Source: Morinoia aosen (Eukaryota; Arthropoda; Malacostraca; Amphipoda; Talitridae). From it: 64,000 bases of DNA. The stretch's first letter is position 1. Each line of letters starts with the position of its first letter. Where the stretch lies: the NCBI GenBank assembly GCA_030386875.1, contig CM059571.1, positions 27,894,355-27,958,354 of the forward strand, read 5' to 3'. The notes under the pieces are model-generated. The model worked only from the letters and a program-made list of their open reading frames with translations, ran no database searches and was not told where the DNA came from. Shown here piece after piece: positions 19,210-31,532 of the stretch. The translations under genes were made by a program, and so were the position numbers.

Positions 19210-21205
19210 ATGCGGAATAATTTGTACCCCCGAGGTGGTTCCTTAAGCCCCTTTTTAGACCAGGTGTCGTATTAGACTGAAGTCTGAATCAAAAAGGAGA
19301 AAGGAAAACTCTTTTCACCTCAGAATGTGAATTGTTCATTGCAGAATCTCTTTGCAACGCCTCCTATATACACAGATACATTTCAGCAAAGAACATGATT
19401 TACTTACTTCTTGCGAAAATAGCGTACATAAACATGAGTTACTGCATAACACGATACAACACGCAAAATTACATTTAAAATGTTTGTGCCATTCAGCTAA
19501 GTAATCAATCTAATGTTCGAGTAATGAAGTACAATACAATGAAACTTAAGAGCTAACTAAAGTAAATACACAGGCGCTCCATCGGCGCAGAAGAACCGAC
19601 TTAGGCCCCATACAGGGAACTGAACATATAAAGAAAATACTTAAGATTATGGGTACCTATAACAGAATAGAGTCGAAGCCACTTGCGTTGCCTGACTCAC
19701 ACAAAATTATAAACAGAGGAAAAGCAGTCAGGATGAGGTAGAGGGTCTTAGCCTGAACCGGGCCCAGCGGAACCAGCCGCGAGCCACATCCCATAGCGTA
19801 GGCGTAGGCTGCAACACGCCTTTATAGAGGCATAAACGGACAGATAAAATTCGCCGCTCAGGGCACTAAGATCGAGAGCTGCTTAATTCGACATTACGTC
19901 ACTAAAAAGTTAGGTGAACGTCAGTTTAACAGGGATCAAAATCAAGTCTGCTAAATGAAAATTGCGTACCTACCCCCTCACCTGCGATCCTACCGAAAAT
20001 TCTGAGCAACGACCAGCGAGCGGCCACCCGACACCTACGCGGAAAGGCTGAAAGAGCAACGCCACCTCAGAAACGTCCAAGAGGTAGTGGGGAAATTTTT
20101 CCCACAACTTAACGCCCAGCTGTCCAATAGTTTACCGATATCAAGTGTTGTATTCAGAGTTAGGTTAGTCGACTTATTCTCTAATTGCAGCGAAAGCCAG
20201 ATGGGCCATATGTTGCGGTCACAAGTTGAGCTAGCCTGGCTTGCTCCGAACCCAGTGGTAGTTGGAACACAGTCATTCGGCAAATGGTAACTGATTTTAT
20301 TTTGTTTTCATTGGCCCAGTTGATATTTACTAATGTATTCCAATTAATCAGATGCTATAGCTGCAGTCGGGTATGATGAAGATAAGAAACTAAAAGCGTC
20401 AGCCATCCAAGAGGTCCTGCGTCGTTGCAACGATTGGGTTGGCTCAGAGACGAGGGATTGAATGAGAAAAGTCGCTTACGGAAACCAGTACATTTCCTCA
20501 AAGTCTACTTACTTCTTCATCGCTTACTCTGAGCGCTTCTCAGTCGCCATATTTGCTAGCACCGTCGACATCAGGTTATGATACTCATCCTTTAAGCTGG
20601 GTTTAGACGGAAGGGCTTTCCCCGGGGCAACGCCTTTTCTCCCTCCCCGGTTCTTCAAAAAATCCCTAAGTCCTCGATCTAATGCCTCCCACCCGTTCTC
20701 CATGCGTGTCGTCGCTGCCAACGTTCATGCCGGAAAAACTAAGGGGCGACTGACTTGGCAGTACGCTATTGGCAGTCCTAAAAGTATGGTGTATCTCTCA
20801 GTTGCTCTGCTGTCCTGTCCTCATGCCTAATCCCAACTCATAAAGCTTCCCCTGATCTAGAAAAGGATCGAGGGCTAAAATTTTAACATTGATAGATTTC
20901 TTGAAAGCAAGGCGTCAGTCCAATAGTATTTATTGTGCCTGTAAATATAATTTCTTTCTGAAGTACTATCGCATCTAGGCTGCCGACATTGAAATAATCT
21001 GTTGCTGAAATAATTTTCCATTTAATTCAAAAGTACGTACCTGTTGACAATCGTAAAGCATATTTTTCGCTGTTGTGCAATTATTAATACATGATGACTC
21101 CTGATAGGATTTGCATATAATTTATTTAACTTATTTCTGTAATTCTTGAATTCTTCACGAATACGTTGATGTTCTTGTGCCGGCCTCCGTGGTATAGTTT
21201 ACAGG
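19210..21205. other. Intergenic, nothing firmly recognised
   Basis: The sequence is of mixed composition. A minus-strand 65-codon ORF (20524-20721, MAATTRMENGWEALD) could be a short exon, but nothing supports it. GGCCTCCGTGGTATAGTT at about 21181 resembles the start of a tRNA-derived SINE head, too short to call. Confidence 0.4.
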
Positions 21206-21209
21206 TTAA

Positions 21210-22250
21210 AAACATGATGTATCGGCATTACGAAAATTTTTGTGTATGGAATGTCAAAAAAAGGTTATCAAAATAATACTTTCATTTACGAATTAATGAG
21301 TTCATTTGAAACTAGTCATTACTGATCGTACTAACTTGATGTCGGATCTGTTCATCTATTTTTGGTGCCAAAAAGAACACAATGTATATTGCATTTTATC
21401 TTCGGATTTCATTTTTGTTTTATTGAACATGAGTAATCGGCATTACGAAAGTTTCTGTGGTAGGAATGTCAATAAACGGATTTCAAAATAATATTTTCAT
21501 CTAAGAATTAAAAAGTTCATTTGAAACTAGTCGTTCCCTCGAGGGGAAACAATTATTGTATCTATGGGAATTAGCGCTCCCAGGGGAAGATGTGAGGGCC
21601 CGAGTTGAGATTTACGCGCGCCTTCTTTTTCTTGAAATAAAAGATTTTTTGCTATATTAAGGACGACCTTTTTCGGTTCACTGCTGTCCTGTTTTTCAAC
21701 ACCTACTACTTTCTTCTTCAACTTTTATCTTGTTCCATGAACTTCTTTCCCTTACTGTTTCACTACTTCTTCTACATAAATTCTGCATTCCCTAATATTC
21801 ATACTAAATGGTGCCTTCCTCCTTCCTCTCTTCGATACTCTTTTTTTGTAGCGGTTATGGAGGCTTAAACTAAACTATTACCTAATTTAATCTTGAAACA
21901 GTCGTTACTGATCGTACTAACTTGATGTCGGATCTATTCATCTATTTCTGGAACCAAATAGGACCCAATGAATGTAGAATTTTCCCTTCGGATTTCATAT
22001 TAGTTTTATTGAACATGAAGTATCGGCATTACGAAAATTTCTGTGGCTGAAATGTCAAAATATTTTTAAATACGAATTAATGAGTTCATTTGAAACTAGT
22101 CGTTACTGATCGTACTACCTTGATGTCGGATCTGTTCATCTATTTTTGGTACTAAAAAGCATCCAATGTATGTTGCTTTTTTCTGCGGATTTTCTTTTCG
22201 TTCAATCGAACAGGAGGTATCGGCATTACGAAAATTTCTGTGCCTAATAG
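21210..22250. repeat. Satellite-like tandem array (~200-214 bp unit)
   Basis: The words TATCGGCATTACGAAAAT, ACTGATCGTACTAACTTGATG and GTCGGATCTGTTCATCTATT recur in order. The first word (or a close variant) starts at about 21219, 21433, 22021 and 22218. Spacing is 214 bp for the first pair and 197 bp for the last; the larger middle gap is explained by a short retroelement at 21536-21892. About four to five diverged copies, no coding potential. Confidence 0.8.
21536..21892 (+). mobile_element. Short retroelement (5'-LINE-derived family), inserted in the satellite
   Basis: It starts CCCTCGAGGGG and ends GGAGGCTTAAACTAAACT plus an AT-rich tail. TTGAAACTAGTCGTT (21521-21535) and TTGAAACAGTCGTT (21893-21906) flank it, a target-site duplication with one base lost, and the satellite unit continues across the junction. 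It aligns along its length with the first ~370 bp of the LINE at 49871. There is no ORF, so it must use proteins from elsewhere. Confidence 0.75.
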
Positions 22251-23195
22251 CACCCGTTTTTATGGAAAGTTCCATTTGAAAAATTTGAGGTTGTTTTATG
22301 ATGTGAATATCTTGTATATTAAGAATCCTATAGAGAGTACAAATGCAGGAACCGCATAGAAGCGGGAGGTGGAGGGTAACTTCTTCTGAAGAAGTATAGC
22401 TGTGGAGGATAATTCCGCCCTCTTTAATGCGGGCCCTGTCGTCTCCTCATCCCAATTAAAGGACGAAGATGTGTAGTGGTTGAGAGGACTGCTCATTGTA
22501 GATATTTGATGTCTAAGAATGGAAGTGTGGAAATTTAATTTAACATTGGTGAAATTTTCTCAGTAATCGGTTGTTTGATGAGTCCTTTTCTGGTGGTAGT
22601 TGATTTTAAATGAAAGTTATATACGTAGTGTTTGCAGTGGTGAATCTTACTAACAACCTATGATGGAATTCTTTGCGTGCCGAAGATAATTTTGTAAGAA
22701 GTTATTTCAATAGTCAAATGTCGGCTGTTGAAAATGAAATAAATATATTTGTTGAACATGTGCAATGCTTTAACCTATTTATAAGTCAGTGGCGATTTGA
22801 AATGACTTGATAATGTACTGTGAGACTTATTGTAATAGTCTCGTGTTCTACGATGAAGATGACAATTTGAGCCCTTTTGCTGTAGCATTCATCAGCATCG
22901 CATTTTTTTCTAATAATGCATTGTTACTTGTTACAATAGGCCTCACCCTGTAATGCTAATCTGTTCGATTATCGTAATTTGTAAAAAACTTGACGAAATA
23001 TATAGACAGAATTAAACAAATTTGTTGAATTTTAATAAGTAATTTTGGTAATTTTTGTGCAGTCTTTAAATTCGCGGTAATTGGACAGATACGTTTCACG
23101 ACGTGTGGCTTATTGTTTTTGGAGCAATTCGCTATTTTTGGGAAAAATCGTAGCACTGCTTATGAACCTTCCGGAATATAGTGGTTAGAGTAGCC
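22251..23195. other. Intergenic, nothing recognised
   Basis: AT-rich, short ORFs only. A purine-rich stretch near 22360-22450 has no clear structure. Confidence 0.5.
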
Positions 23196-23465
23196 ATTTT
23201 TAACGTTAAATTGACGATAATTATCGTAATTTTTGTGCGAAGACCGACCATAATAACCGTTTAACTACCGGTAACTAACCGATTAATATCGTCGGTCTTC
23301 GTCCAAAATTTACGATAAAAATCGGTAATTTAACGTTAATCCGACGATAATATGAGACATTCCCGACACTAATTCCGACGATATATCGTCGGCTTATATT
23401 AAGAAAAAGATTACAATTACCGGTAAATTCAGAAGTAAATTATCGTCGGTCAGACGATAAATTTC
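23196..23465. repeat. Palindrome-rich block with repeated ATCGTCGG motifs
   Basis: Arms at about 23196-23255 and 23280-23343 are inverted (TTTAACGTTAA, GAAGACCGACC with GGTCGGTCTTC). Downstream are a perfect 18-bp palindrome CCGACGATATATCGTCGG (23375-23392) and a looser one around 23441-23464. The word ATCGTC or its complement occurs about eight times. This is probably the remnant of a short inverted-repeat element. Confidence 0.65.
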
Positions 23466-24187
23466 AGACTGGGTATATGTGTTTGTCATTCACATCTGGA
23501 AAATTAGTCTCAAGAATATATAGACTTTTTTGACGGGTTGTATACACTAGTATTCAATAATCAGCGTTATTCATGCACTTAGGTCGGTACGATAAGATAG
23601 CATTATTCTCTGATAACTGGAAGAAATGCAGTGGGGTAAAAGAGTATCTTAGATGTACGGTTCACGACGTCTCAAAGTGTCCCTATCTTAATTGTTCGGA
23701 TGCTGCCCCTTTTGAAGATGTCAATCCAAATTAATTCCGTGTTTCAAATACTGTAAACATACTCGGGAGATGTTGCAACAAGTATCCCAGATACGTTTAG
23801 TGAAAATTTTATGCTCTGCCTGTCAAAACTTTCGGTGAATGTTGACAAAGATAAATAAATTGTTGACAAAGATAAATAAAGTCTAAATAAATTTCATTAT
23901 AAATTACCCATCACAATGACAACCACCATCTGTATATACTAATGCACATATTTTCAGAATAACGCTACGCCTCGTGCACGCTTTTTAATATTTTTTTGTC
24001 AGTAATAATAAAAACTTCAATTGCCTCATGGCAAGCTGTAGTTGAGTGTATCTGAGGTGCGGTCATCACCACCTCACGAGCATAGTAATAGCTATGAGGT
24101 GAGTGAAATAATACTAAGATAGGATGACAGCAATAGGCTCAAGGTTTATATTTTCTATATAAATTTAAAAAATGACTTTTATCCATG
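23466..24187. other. Intergenic with a short duplication
   Basis: Nothing recognised except TTGACAAAGATAAATAAA repeated directly in tandem at about 23839-23879. Confidence 0.5.
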
Positions 24188-25276
24188 CAAGGTGTCCCAC
24201 AAAAAAATGTTGGGTTTTCAAATACTTTTACTCATTAAATATTGATCGTTGATACTGGAATTTAGTTTAATTTTCATGCGTGAAATAAGCGCTCTTACCA
24301 ATTGAATTGTATTTCATAATAAATATAATTATAATTTTAAATTAAAACGATAGTTTGGAAGTATTGTGAAACAGTAAAATAGATGCCACTCTGCGGGTTT
24401 TTAAGAGCATTATCACTAATTTCCTTTGCTGGAATAGAGCTGAAAATCAAAATACGCAAAAAAGTAAAAAACCGGTATTTTTGAAAGGAACACATTTATT
24501 TTCAATAACATCACAATTTTCAATTCCAGTCCCTATTAGTTCATTTATTCCAACCAATGGCGACCATTGCTTGCCAGACGATTTTGGCATCGGTCTCTCA
24601 TTGGTCGCAACGATTTCCGAATTATTTCACTGTTGTCTTAGTGTTGCTAGCAACACGCACTACTCTCGTATCGTACACTCGGTAAATTACTGAGCAATTT
24701 ACCACTCGGTAAATTGTTCATTTACGCACCAGTAACAATAGCTACCATTTCACTGATATTACTACCTTCATTGAAATGAAACTATAGCGTACAAGTTAAA
24801 GTGTTCCCGTATAATTATATTCCCGTTTGTTATAAAAGATCAGAATGCAACCAAGCAGTAAAGATGGTTTTTCAATTCTTCTTCTCCCAACATGTCCAAA
24901 TCGACCGTAGCATTTGCGGAAACGAAGTGAAGGTGTTGAGCTCATTAACATTGTTTATGTTACGCTTCTGGAAATTTTGCAAGTCAATTGGAGGGATTTC
25001 ATTAATTTTATTTTTCAAGTAAACACAGAGAACGAAATCGTGTGGGGTCGGGTCAGGATTGCGTGTTCTCTTTTGTTATTTCGTTTGATTCGTTGTTCCT
25101 TTGTTAGTTGCATGGTTGAAATCAAGATGAAATTAAATTTTAAACAGTGTAATGTAAGCGCAAAAAGCGTTGATAAATTACAGGCAGAATAAAGGATGCA
25201 AAAATTCGATCCTGCAGTTGATACTTAATGAGCGATAAATATTTTAAAATCCCAACATTTTTTGTGAAACACCCTG
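24188..25276. mobile_element. Non-autonomous element with ~28-bp inverted ends
   Basis: The left end CAAGGTGTCCCACAAAAAAA plus TGTTGGG is matched by the complement of the right end (CAGGGTGTTTCACAAAAAAT, TGTTGGG). Similarity then continues weakly (CTCATTAA, TTGATAC). The CARGGTGT ends recall the Tc1/mariner element at 9558, but no TA duplication is visible. The interior has only short ORFs. Confidence 0.6.
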
Positions 25277-26232
25277 TTGAATTGAAACTAATCCATCTCA
25301 ATTAATTGTGCAACAGAGTCAATGTAATTATTCGATTTAAGAATACAAAAATAGAAAAGACTGTCTCATGGAAAAAGTTTCATTGAGTTTGACTACTAGG
25401 ACTGTTAGGCTATTAAATTGTCCTAAATACAAAGCGTTAATTTTCAACCATTTTCACACGCATCATGATTCAGTGCCTTTTAATGAAGAATTTTTTTAAA
25501 TGTATCAATATTTTATGTCATTGGAAAGGAACCTATTTAAATGATAGAAGTTCTCTTTAATTAGAAATTCAGACATACCCTTGTGAAAACAAAAAAATTA
25601 TTTGCTCTAAAGCAGTTGAACAGAAATATCATTTGAATGGTTAAAAGCTACCCTACTCGCTTGATTTCTTTTGATTGATGTTTTGAACAGATGTCTTGTT
25701 TACTGCTTTGAGTACGTAACGAGTTGTTCCTCTAAAATGGCTAATTTCATTCATTAAGTATTTTTGCATTTACTGGGAAACGGGCAGAATTTTTTTTGGA
25801 GATACTTGATGTTGAAAATGATGTTCATTCATCGAAGCATTGCTTTGCATTGAATTTGACTCAGCTTTTTTGAAATGAAAAACGACCTCATAAAAATGTT
25901 AAAAAGCCGTGAATTCGAGTAATAATTATTCTGAAATGTTGAAAAATTAGAAAAGAGTATAATGATTTTTCACTAATCGCACTTACTGTTCTGCATGAGA
26001 ATCGACCCTGACACCTTTCCTCTTAATTCTAACATAACATGACACCCTGAATCCGAATATGACCTCCGTTTTCGTACTTGCTGGGATTCTCTCCTTCCAA
26101 CCATTTTTATCACTTTCCGATAATTTGGAGGGACGAAAAGGAGGCCCACAGCTTTGACAACTTTTCCAAGAGTCGACATATATTGAACACCTGAATCGAA
26201 AAGTAAAACGAGTTTGGCTAGCATTCTAAAAT
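25277..26232. other. Intergenic, nothing recognised
   Basis: AT-rich. An 83-codon minus-strand ORF at 25973-26224 has no recognisable features. Confidence 0.45.
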
Positions 26233-26235
26233 TTG

Positions 26236-26484
26236 TATGAGGACTTTTTGGGTAAGAACAAAAGTGATGATTATGCTGCTCATGAGAAAGAGTTGCTCTC
26301 AGCGTACACGACCATGGTGTATAACATGTCTCGTACAGTACATTCCCTTCACTCCCACCTGGACTTCTTCCATGGAAATTTACTGGCAGTTTCGGATGAA
26401 CACGGGGAACGGTTCCACCGAGACGTCACTAAGCTCGAAAGAAGTTTTTCAGGGAAGTGGTGGAGGGCCACTGAAAACGGTGCG
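26236..26484 (+). pseudogene. Fragment of an uncharacterised transposon-associated protein
   Basis: The reading YEDFLGKNKSDDY, then TVHSLHSHLDFFHGN and VSDEHGERFHRD, then LERSFSGKWW matches, from memory, the C-terminal part of a multi-copy arthropod protein of unknown function that is usually repeat-associated (hallmarks HSHLDFFPEN and VSDEHGERFHQD). Only about 80 residues remain in one frame, and no upstream part was found. A longer, more decayed member lies at 57.3-58.3 kb. The His/Asp/Glu-rich core suggests a nuclease-like fold, but that is speculation. Confidence 0.5.
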
Positions 26485-26487
26485 TGA

Positions 26488-27690
26488 TCGGGGAAAATAG
26501 GGTTTATTTGTTCTGATTCAGGAAGTTATTTTACAAAAGAATCAGCAGAAATGGTGTCAAGGGTCGAAATTTTTTCATTTTTTATACACCAGTTAATTAT
26601 TGGGAGAGCTATGTTTCACTAGGAAGCAAGAGAAAATAAAAATAAAAAACAAGAGAAAATAAAGAGAAAATTCAAGAGCTAGTGCTGCCTGTGTCTTGAA
26701 TAGTCTCATCACACACTTTCAGTATACGAAGGAATCTGAGAATGATGCTGTTTCATTTATTACGAATTAATTAACTAACCTGTGAGCAATATCGAGCGTT
26801 TTTCAATCTCATCTTATTTTATAGGACTTGTATACTGGCATAATAATAAATATCGATTATCTAGTTATTCGTACATTTGATTTGTTGATATTGTCGACCT
26901 CAATTTTGGAAATACATGAACAAAATTCAGCACTCAGCTTTGAGTGACGACGGAGGGCAAACTCCTGTACCCTGCCTTCACTCAGTAAAACAAAAACTTC
27001 ATACGTTGCTTTTCGTGCTAATATTTAAGAATTTAAAACGTTCATGAGCTGTTTTCAGCCCAAGTGTAGCAAATATATATTCCCTGAAGGCTATTCTCCA
27101 GAAATTACTTGAACTGGGTCCAGAAAAAAGACGCTGGAATTTTATAGGGTAAAGAGCAAAACCAAAATGATGGAAGAAGAAACTTTATATTCTAGAACAT
27201 GAAATGCAATTCTAATTTAAAAGGGTTTGACGGTAGTCACTCATGAGATAAGGTATTTAGACGGTTCACCATTGTCGTTTGAATTATATTCCGAGGACCA
27301 CATTTAATTCTGTGTAACACACGAGTCAACAAAGGCTTTGCTACTTGAGTAACCGAGTGTAATTTATATTGAACCAAATATACTAATTATGAATCTGAAA
27401 TTAGGAATGTATAATCACGTCAGATTTGCAAGACACGGGCATAACTTTTAATACGCTGCTGCGCAGGGTTGCTTCTGCAACTGCACAGAAAGGACCTATT
27501 GTGCGCGTTTGGTTCCTGTGTTCATGTTATCGTATTCAGCCATTATAGTTTTGGTGTTGTAGTTGTGTTGTTGAAACGGTATTACTTACAGTGAACGATC
27601 ATTTTCCAGACTGTTCAGGGTTTTCATCTTTCGAATGCTATTTTTTGTATGACAAATATTGAGGGATTCTCAAATAAGAGCAAATCGAGA
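26488..27690. other. Intergenic, nothing recognised
   Basis: AT-rich, no ORF or repeat worth naming. Confidence 0.5.
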
Positions 27691-27699
27691 ATTCTACAT

Positions 27700-27960
27700 C
27701 CACAGTGTAATTGCCCAATTGAAAATCAAGGACGTATCGCCGATGTGTTATGGCCGTGCAAGGACGAACCTAAGGGACGTAACATGGGTAAATCACCTTC
27801 GAATCGTAGGCGAAATGTCCACTTGAGGACGAACTTTTGGCTCAGATACGTACGCGGCCGTCCGCGATGATCAGACATGCTAAGTCCATGCTACGTCCCT
27901 GCTCGACCCATTCCACCGGCGATACGTACATGATTCGCGGATGGCCATCCTTGAATTTAG
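27700..27960 (+). repeat. Interspersed repeat family B, copy 1
   Basis: ATTGAAAATCAAGGACGT, CGCCGATGTG and GATGGCC-type words recur in inverted orientation at 37775-38045. The copy also carries an internal inverted pair (GGACGTATCGCCGATGTG near 27729 against CCACCGGCGATACGTACAT near 27918). No coding capacity. Confidence 0.55.
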
Positions 27961-27970
27961 CGTTAAAAAA

Positions 27971-28117
27971 AAAACTTTCGGCCGCGCACAGACGAGATTT
28001 ATCGCCTCTAAGCGACCCTCAAATATAAATAGATATATGTATAATCACATATATATATTTATATTTCAGGATCGCTTAGAGGCGGTAAATCTCGGCTGTA
28101 AGCGGCCGAAAGTTTTT
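27971..28117. repeat. Hairpin with ~60-bp arms
   Basis: The left arm (27971-28030, with ACTTTCGGCCGC and CGCCTCTAAGCGA) pairs with the right arm (28057-28117, TCGCTTAGAGGCG and GCGGCCGAAAGT) with few mismatches; the loop is AT-rich. Confidence 0.75.
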
Positions 28118-28240
28118 GTCGAAAGTTGTCGTTTTTAAAAGGAACACTCAAATATATATATATATATATTATACATACATTATATATATATATATACATA
28201 TATTAAATATTTGAGTGTTGCTTTTCAAACAACTTCGCTG
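28118..28240. repeat. Second hairpin, TA-rich loop
   Basis: AACACTCAAATAT (left) pairs with ATATTTGAGTGTT (right), and the match extends outward through GAAAGTTG / CAACTTC. The loop is a TA microsatellite (28152-28206). It abuts the preceding hairpin, so both may belong to one foldback element. Confidence 0.7.
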
Positions 28241-29132
28241 AGCGTGGCAGAGAGTTTCTAATGACAAAGCTTGGTATCAAAACACTCAAATGTTCACCCC
28301 CGCCCGCTGTTTATTATGTAAAGTAACAAAAATACCGGCTCATCTTGGCCGATAATTAAGCACACCTGTCCAATTACAGCATATACTGCGCTGGTCGTGT
28401 TTCTACGATTACATACTGGACTCGCAGTTTTTAAAACATGTTTTGACATTTAAGTTATTTATTGCTTAAATTTTCCACGAAAATGCAAAGCACGATCGGC
28501 ATTAAGCACCCAAAAAGGTGAAAATGAAATATTTAATTAAAATTAATCCTTTATTTAAGCTAAATCTAGAATATTAGGATAAGCCTCCCTATTCAAATTA
28601 ATGCGTTGTAGAGAGTGGAAGATGGAACACAAAAATTTGTGGGGAATTAAGCGAACGGGGAATCTATGAACAAGGCGTGAAACACCTTGTTTTCAGAATC
28701 AACAAGATACACAGAAGTTTATGAAACATGATAGAAGTTAAAGAACGTAATAAACAGCGTCTAACTCGAGTAAAACTGACTCGTCAAGGGCTGGTGCATT
28801 ATTTTCAAATGCCCAAGTGGTAGCTGAAAGATAAGTGACGGGTCTCTTGCCTCTCCTCCATCCCAGTCAACTGATCCTGTTGAAAAAAAAATAGTTCGTT
28901 ATCATGTATAGGATTGCTATCCAACAAATTAATATTCTGAGTACGAAATACCTTTAATAGTTTCCTGGTCAATCAAATTTTAGTGAGAATAAACGCTCTT
29001 CACAGCATAGTTTTGTGAGGTTTATCCTTCGTTTCAGGTTCCTTATCAGTAGCTTTTCTCATTTAATTAATAAGGGTATACTGGGTCGAAAAAACATAGT
29101 TAGAGAGAAATATCGAATTACTTGTGTTTCAA
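28241..29132. other. Intergenic, nothing recognised
   Basis: AT-rich with no ORF above noise. Confidence 0.5.
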
Positions 29133-30805
29133 TAGTTCTAAACATGTTAGAATACAAAGATAATCACTGATTTACGCTAGATTAGACAGCACAAAAATAT
29201 TGGTATCAAATATCACAATGCGAGAAGACTAGGTAGGGTAATTCTGTACATGATTGAAATTGCAGTTGACTAGTTATTGCCGCACACCAGATATTCGCAT
29301 GTTAACGGCACCAGAGATAGAGGTAAAATGAATGAACAACTGGAGATTTCACGCGTCTACAAGCCACAGTCCTATTGAACAATTTTAGAACAAAAAATTA
29401 TTTGTAATTTCGTTGAGGCTAGGTTTAAGTTTATGACATATTTGAATTTGCTCCATTCAACAACATTATACAAATTTTTTTGTATTTGAGCACAGATCTT
29501 CATTTGAGGGCTCACAGCTATGTTCAATACTGAAATGATTAAAAATGGAACCTTAATATTTGTGCGAGGTTAATCTAACCTTCAGTTTCATCCTAGTCAT
29601 GCCAAGTGTAACATTGCAACACTTACTGAAAGACTTGCGTACTATCCTTTTACATTCGAACTGAAATATCACATTGCCTCGGCCAAGGTCACTGACTCCG
29701 GATCTGGAAATATTGTTTCTAAGTAGATCACTGATTTCTTGATTTTGTAGAGCACACGAAGTTTTAATGACATATCTGGATCTATTGGTTTCACGAAAGT
29801 TTTAACAACATTTTTGAAGACACGTTTATCAATTTCGTAATTGCTATGCATTTGACTTTCATAGAATATATTTATGTTTTGCATATCCCGGGTTATGGTC
29901 CTCACTCAAAATTCGATTCACAAAGTTACCAATTCCATCAATAAGCGTATTGGAGAAATTTTTATTAACTAGCAACCGATTACATAGTAGCATTTCTGAA
30001 TGAAAACTTGCCCAGTTGCTGCACACTTCATAAATGTTCTTTAATAAGGTATGGATAACACCTTCATAATACACATGCGCTGCATCACAATCACAGTTTC
30101 TGGTTCCACCAGCATGCAAGGGTGACATACGCTGTTATACGAAAAGCACCCTGAAATTCTTCAACTGAAATGTCATGAAATGGCAGCTTCCCACTTACAC
30201 GCCCAGCTCATACGTAAATGTAACACCGGATTATTATCAGTCACCAAATTCCTCAACATCTCCAACTACTCTACCATCTCAATTTCAACGATAATATCGT
30301 CCACGTACCATGCGTATAAATCGGCTTCACCGGTATAGAATTTATGTTATAAAAGCACTGCAGATTTATAAACTGGAACCTACCCTCAACGAAAATACAA
30401 GTTATTTTTTGCTCTAAAATTGTTCTGTAGGACTGTGGCATAGACGTTTGGAACCTCCGGTAGATCGTCCATTTTGCCTTCATCTCTGGTGCCGTTAACA
30501 TATGAATATCTGTTGATCAATAAGTAGGCATCTGTAATTTTAATCTTGCACAAAAAAGTGCTACCTTGTAATAACGCAATGGGATTACCAATATTAATAT
30601 TCAGTTTGATGTAGCATAATTTTTGGATTGTCATTGTTTTATCAGAGTAATTGTTTGTTTTGTCTTTGGCATCCTGAAGATGATGTTAGTAACATCGAAA
30701 TGTTGACTTCTATAAACTGATATATGTAAAATTTTTAAGAAATTGAGTGTTCATTTCAGTGAAATGATATGCGACTATCTTTGTATTCTAACACGTGGAG
30801 AACTA
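29133..30805 (-). mobile_element. Decayed Penelope-like element flanked by inverted sequences
   Basis: AGTTCTAAACATGTTAGAAT (29133) is repeated inverted near 30785 (GTATTCTAACACGTGGAGAACT region), bracketing the coding remnant. A hammerhead-like motif (CTGAAGATGATGTT, AACATCGAAATG) lies at 30674-30704 on the plus strand. Terminal repeats in inverted or direct arrangement are usual for Penelope-like elements. Confidence 0.6.
29555..30510 (-). pseudogene. Penelope-like reverse transcriptase / GIY-YIG, multiply frameshifted
   Basis: On the minus strand the order is a possible RT fragment (IFVEGRFQFINL, about 30400), the catalytic box LYAWYVDDIIVEIE (YVDD at 30296-30307), a helical segment (VIHTLLKNIYEVCSNW, NFSNTLIDGI) at 30050-29930, then FVKPIDPDMSLKLRVLYKIK (about 29780), and finally a degenerate GIY-YIG start (CNVTLGMTRMKLKVRLTSHK, about 29560-29625). 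Such an RT followed by GIY-YIG nuclease is diagnostic for Penelope-like elements. At least three frame changes and stops separate the parts. The N-terminal RT region is missing. Confidence 0.65.
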
Positions 30806-31532
30806 AAACAATTTCGCAAAGTTGAAAAGTTGGAAAATGAATTGTGTTAGAATAATGTGAAAACAGCTTTATTATACTATCAATCTGTCGTTATAAGCAC
30901 ATGAAAAAATCTAATTTCAGTACTACGTGCGCAATGAGCTTAGTGAATGATGGTCAGTTGAGACAATACCCATATCCGGCACTCCCGTCATCCCCTATTT
31001 AATAACAGGCTACACTTAGTATCGCTCCAAATGACTACTATCATCATTTACACTTTCAGCGCAACATATTCTACCGGTGGTCTCGGAAGGGATATTCCTA
31101 ATGCTGCTGACCGAACAGTATGAAAAACTAAATTTTTAATGAATATTGAATTAAAGCAAAATGAAGGCCGGATCCGGTTATTATTTGTATTTTCAAAATA
31201 ACTAACTTTAATCGACTTCAAATTTTAGTTGAACATTGAACCTCAGTTTAACCAATTGAGGTCAACGTATTGGAATATATACTCATGAAGTCACGTTTCG
31301 GAATTCATGTGCATGCATATCACTCGCAACTGAAAGTAGATGACTAATAAGTAGATACAGCACGAAGTCGTCTCGTCGAAAAGGGCGTTAGAACCTAATT
31401 GTGGGGAGTGGGTGACTGGAGTTATTCATTAAACAATAAAAGTTTGGTACAAAATTTGTTATCTGTGAACCTACATGAGATTGCAAGTTTATCCTGGTGA
31501 AACTTCATAAAACATTATTCAGCAGAGCTTAT
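30806..31532. other. Intergenic, nothing recognised
   Basis: AT-rich, no supported feature. Confidence 0.5.

Noticed and set aside
20524-20721. Minus-strand 65-codon ORF as a host exon
   Set aside because: It looks protein-like but has no splice context, homology or conservation evidence visible here.
21180-21200. tRNA-derived SINE head
   Set aside because: Only GGCCTCCGTGGTATAGTT is seen, without an adequate B box or body.
23838-23878. Target-site duplication around an insertion
   Set aside because: The two copies of TTGACAAAGATAAATAAA are almost contiguous with nothing between them; a simple tandem duplication.
24188-25276. Assignment to Tc1/mariner
   Set aside because: The ends resemble CARGGTGT of the 9.6-kb element, but no TA duplication is visible, so only an inverted-repeat element is claimed.
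25973-26224. Minus-strand 83-codon ORF as an upstream part of the 26-kb transposon protein
   Set aside because: Wrong strand and no resemblance to the family.
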